From Bacteroidota bacterium (lineage in GTDB: Bacteria > Chloroflexota > Anaerolineae > Aggregatilineales > Phototrophicaceae): a DNA stretch of 64,000 nucleotides. Positions 62,715 through 64,000 of the stretch are shown piece after piece. A program made the position numbers and the translations under genes. Under the pieces are notes generated by a model that made no database searches, was not told where the DNA came from, and saw nothing but the letters and a program-made list of their open reading frames with translations. Location: positions 1-64,000 of the forward strand of contig JAPUDW010000219.1 of assembly GCA_027492915.1 (NCBI GenBank), given 5' to 3'. Position 1 is the stretch's first letter; every line of letters begins with the position of its first letter.

Positions 62715-64000
62715 ATTGGGGTGTAAAGTCGATCCAATCCACAGCAACCGCTAATTTGCGCGGGTCATCGCTTTGCCCGACCTCTACTGGCACAATCACC
62801 GAGTCATATTCCAGTGTCACCGTAAGCTGCTTGCCCTTCCCCACGAGTTCAGCCGGAAGCGCGAAGGTAAAGGTCTGTAGTGTGTCCGGCAGAACGGTGA
62901 CGGTATCGGATGTAGAGGCTGTAATTTGCAACGGCACATGGTTGACCAGCAGGCGAACCTGGCGCGGTTCCACAAATGCCTGCGCAGCCAGTGAAACCTG
63001 ATAGGCAGCGGATGGTAAGTCAACATATAGTTTGGTTTGCGGATACTCACCCGTCCAGCGCCATGTGGTGCTGCCACCGACTAACTCCGGCCAATGCCAG
63101 CCCCAACCAATAAAGCGTTCGTCACCGCTGCTGCCGATGTCGATGTGATACGCGCCGGACCCGGTTTGTGGCGGGGTACGCGCGGGGCAGCCGTCGGGAT
63201 GCCATGATGTGCGGTAAACGACGGCATCACGCTCGACCCACACCGGACACACCAGATCGGGCAGCGAATTGAGGTAGCCGATAATTTCCTGCGGTGTGGG
63301 GCCGTTGCGCCCGACATCATCCTGATGCACAACGATGTAACCAACCGGCCAGTCGTTGATGATCTGGCGCAGTTCTGGCTCCACCTTGTCGGCCTCCAAG
63401 AAACGGCGCTGCCCCAGCCATGCCAACAGCGGGTCATCGTAGCGGATAGGCCAGAAGTTATCGAGGGGTGTGCGCGAGATAAAACCGTTGAGCATCCGCT
63501 TCTGATGGGACATCCCATAGAACTGATATTGTATCGGGCGGGTTTCGCCCACGAGGATTTCACCCGTACCGGCAGCAGTCGGCACTTCTAAAATCACCTC
63601 GCCCTCATATGGCGCGCCCTGCTCGCGCCCAATCTCGGTGTAGAAATCGTAAGGTTGCAACGCAGGGTCAAGCGGCGCGGTTTCATACAAGCGAATATCG
63701 AAGGCGGAGAGCAGCATAACCACGACCAACGCGAATATGGGTAAAGCGCGGGGCGTTCGTGTGCCAGTTGCAGGTAATATTTTCGTGCGGGGTGGAAAGA
63801 GAATGGGTGTCCATGTTTGGACGATAAAAACTGCCGCCGCCGCAACAAAGATGGGTGCAAGCCGCCACGGCATCCGAAAATTACCATTGGTGATGGCGTG
63901 CAGCAAACGAAACGGCATGGGGATGGACACACCGAATAAGTCGATGTTTGGCCCCATCGACAGCAGCAGCGGCGGAATGAGTACCAGCAACCAGAACCAG
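62713..64000 (-). CDS. Membrane protein with extracytoplasmic C-terminal domain (partial, N-terminus off window)
   Basis: The open frame continues to the right edge, so the start is not in the window; 429 codons are visible. Three hydrophobic segments (LLVLIPPLLLSMG, LAPIFVAAAAVFIVQTW, ALPIFALVVVMLLSAFD) precede a roughly 320-residue globular part (YPDFYTEIGREQ-like start; ILEVPTAAGTGEILVGETRPIQYQF; GYIVVHQDDVGRNGPTPQEIIGYLNSLPDLVCPVW; a C-terminal jelly-roll-like TFALPAELVGKGKQLTVTLEYDS). The layout resembles the C-terminal end of membrane glycosyltransferases of the PMT/DUF2029 type. Function uncertain. Confidence 0.7.
   Translation of the reverse strand, partial: WFWLLVLIPPLLLSMGPNIDLFGVSIPMPFRLLHAITNGNFRMPWRLAPIFVAAAAVFIVQTWTPILFPPRTKILPATGTRTPRALPIFALVVVMLLSAFDIRLYETAPLDPALQPYDFYTEIGREQGAPYEGEVILEVPTAAGTGEILVGETRPIQYQFYGMSHQKRMLNGFISRTPLDNFWPIRYDDPLLAWLGQRRFLEADKVEPELRQIINDWPVGYIVVHQDDVGRNGPTPQEIIGYLNSLPDLVCPVWVERDAVVYRTSWHPDGCPARTPPQTGSGAYHIDIGSSGDERFIGWGWHWPELVGGSTTWRWTGEYPQTKLYVDLPSAAYQVSLAAQAFVEPRQVRLLVNHVPLQITASTSDTVTVLPDTLQTFTFALPAELVGKGKQLTVTLEYDSVIVPVEVGQSDDPRKLAVAVDWIDFTPQ

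Overview
The window looks like a piece of a Chloroflexota (Anaerolineae-like) chromosome. This is an inference from the gene families, not from a marker gene: a LysW-dependent alpha-aminoadipate (AAA) lysine operon, a B12-type MerR regulator, several Uma2 proteins, many exported substrate-binding proteins without nearby ATPases, and Ser/Thr/Pro-rich tails on exported proteins. No rRNA, tRNA, CRISPR array, integrase or intact insertion sequence was found.

Layout. 1-5.7 kb: an edge-truncated protein with three siderophore-binding domains in tandem, diverging from a PadR regulator that has two matching operators; then a small membrane protein, galactokinase and a broken MntA/HepT toxin-antitoxin pair. 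5.7-18.2 kb: a B12-binding MerR regulator, two exopolysaccharide genes, redox, TspO-like and formylglycine-generating-enzyme-like proteins, then BtpA, a GH18 glycosidase and an MFS transporter fused to HEAT repeats. 18.2-31 kb: a photolyase, a LacI-controlled sugar ABC operon with a near-ideal promoter and operator, a carotenoid-desaturase-like oxidoreductase and Hsp20. 31-39 kb: a two-gene SRPBCC/alcohol dehydrogenase block flanked by a 31-bp direct repeat, and a minus-strand ABC transporter plus mannonate dehydratase operon. 40-46 kb: a four-gene Yip1 / LolD-type ATPase / CARDB / FtsX operon.

46-52.5 kb is the most interesting part: lysW-lysX-lysY-lysZ-lysJ-homocitrate synthase, preceded by two tandem Lys/Arg-rich leader peptides, each followed by a terminator and a mutually exclusive antiterminator. 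The same operon has been invaded by heptad-type repeats (units such as ACGCAGAG and CGCCAAG). They fill intergenic gaps, form inverted repeats around a GxxExxY gene, supply the end of lysZ and have entered the lysJ reading frame.

52.5-64 kb: pseudogenes and dispersed repeats, a double-thioredoxin protein, a single-domain relative of the first gene, an exported SH3b protein, an aspartoacylase-family enzyme, three tandem GNAT acetyltransferases, a STAS-like protein, Uma2 and an edge-truncated membrane protein.

Two dispersed noncoding repeats near 30 kb and 53 kb occur in the same order and orientation and have no recognised identity.
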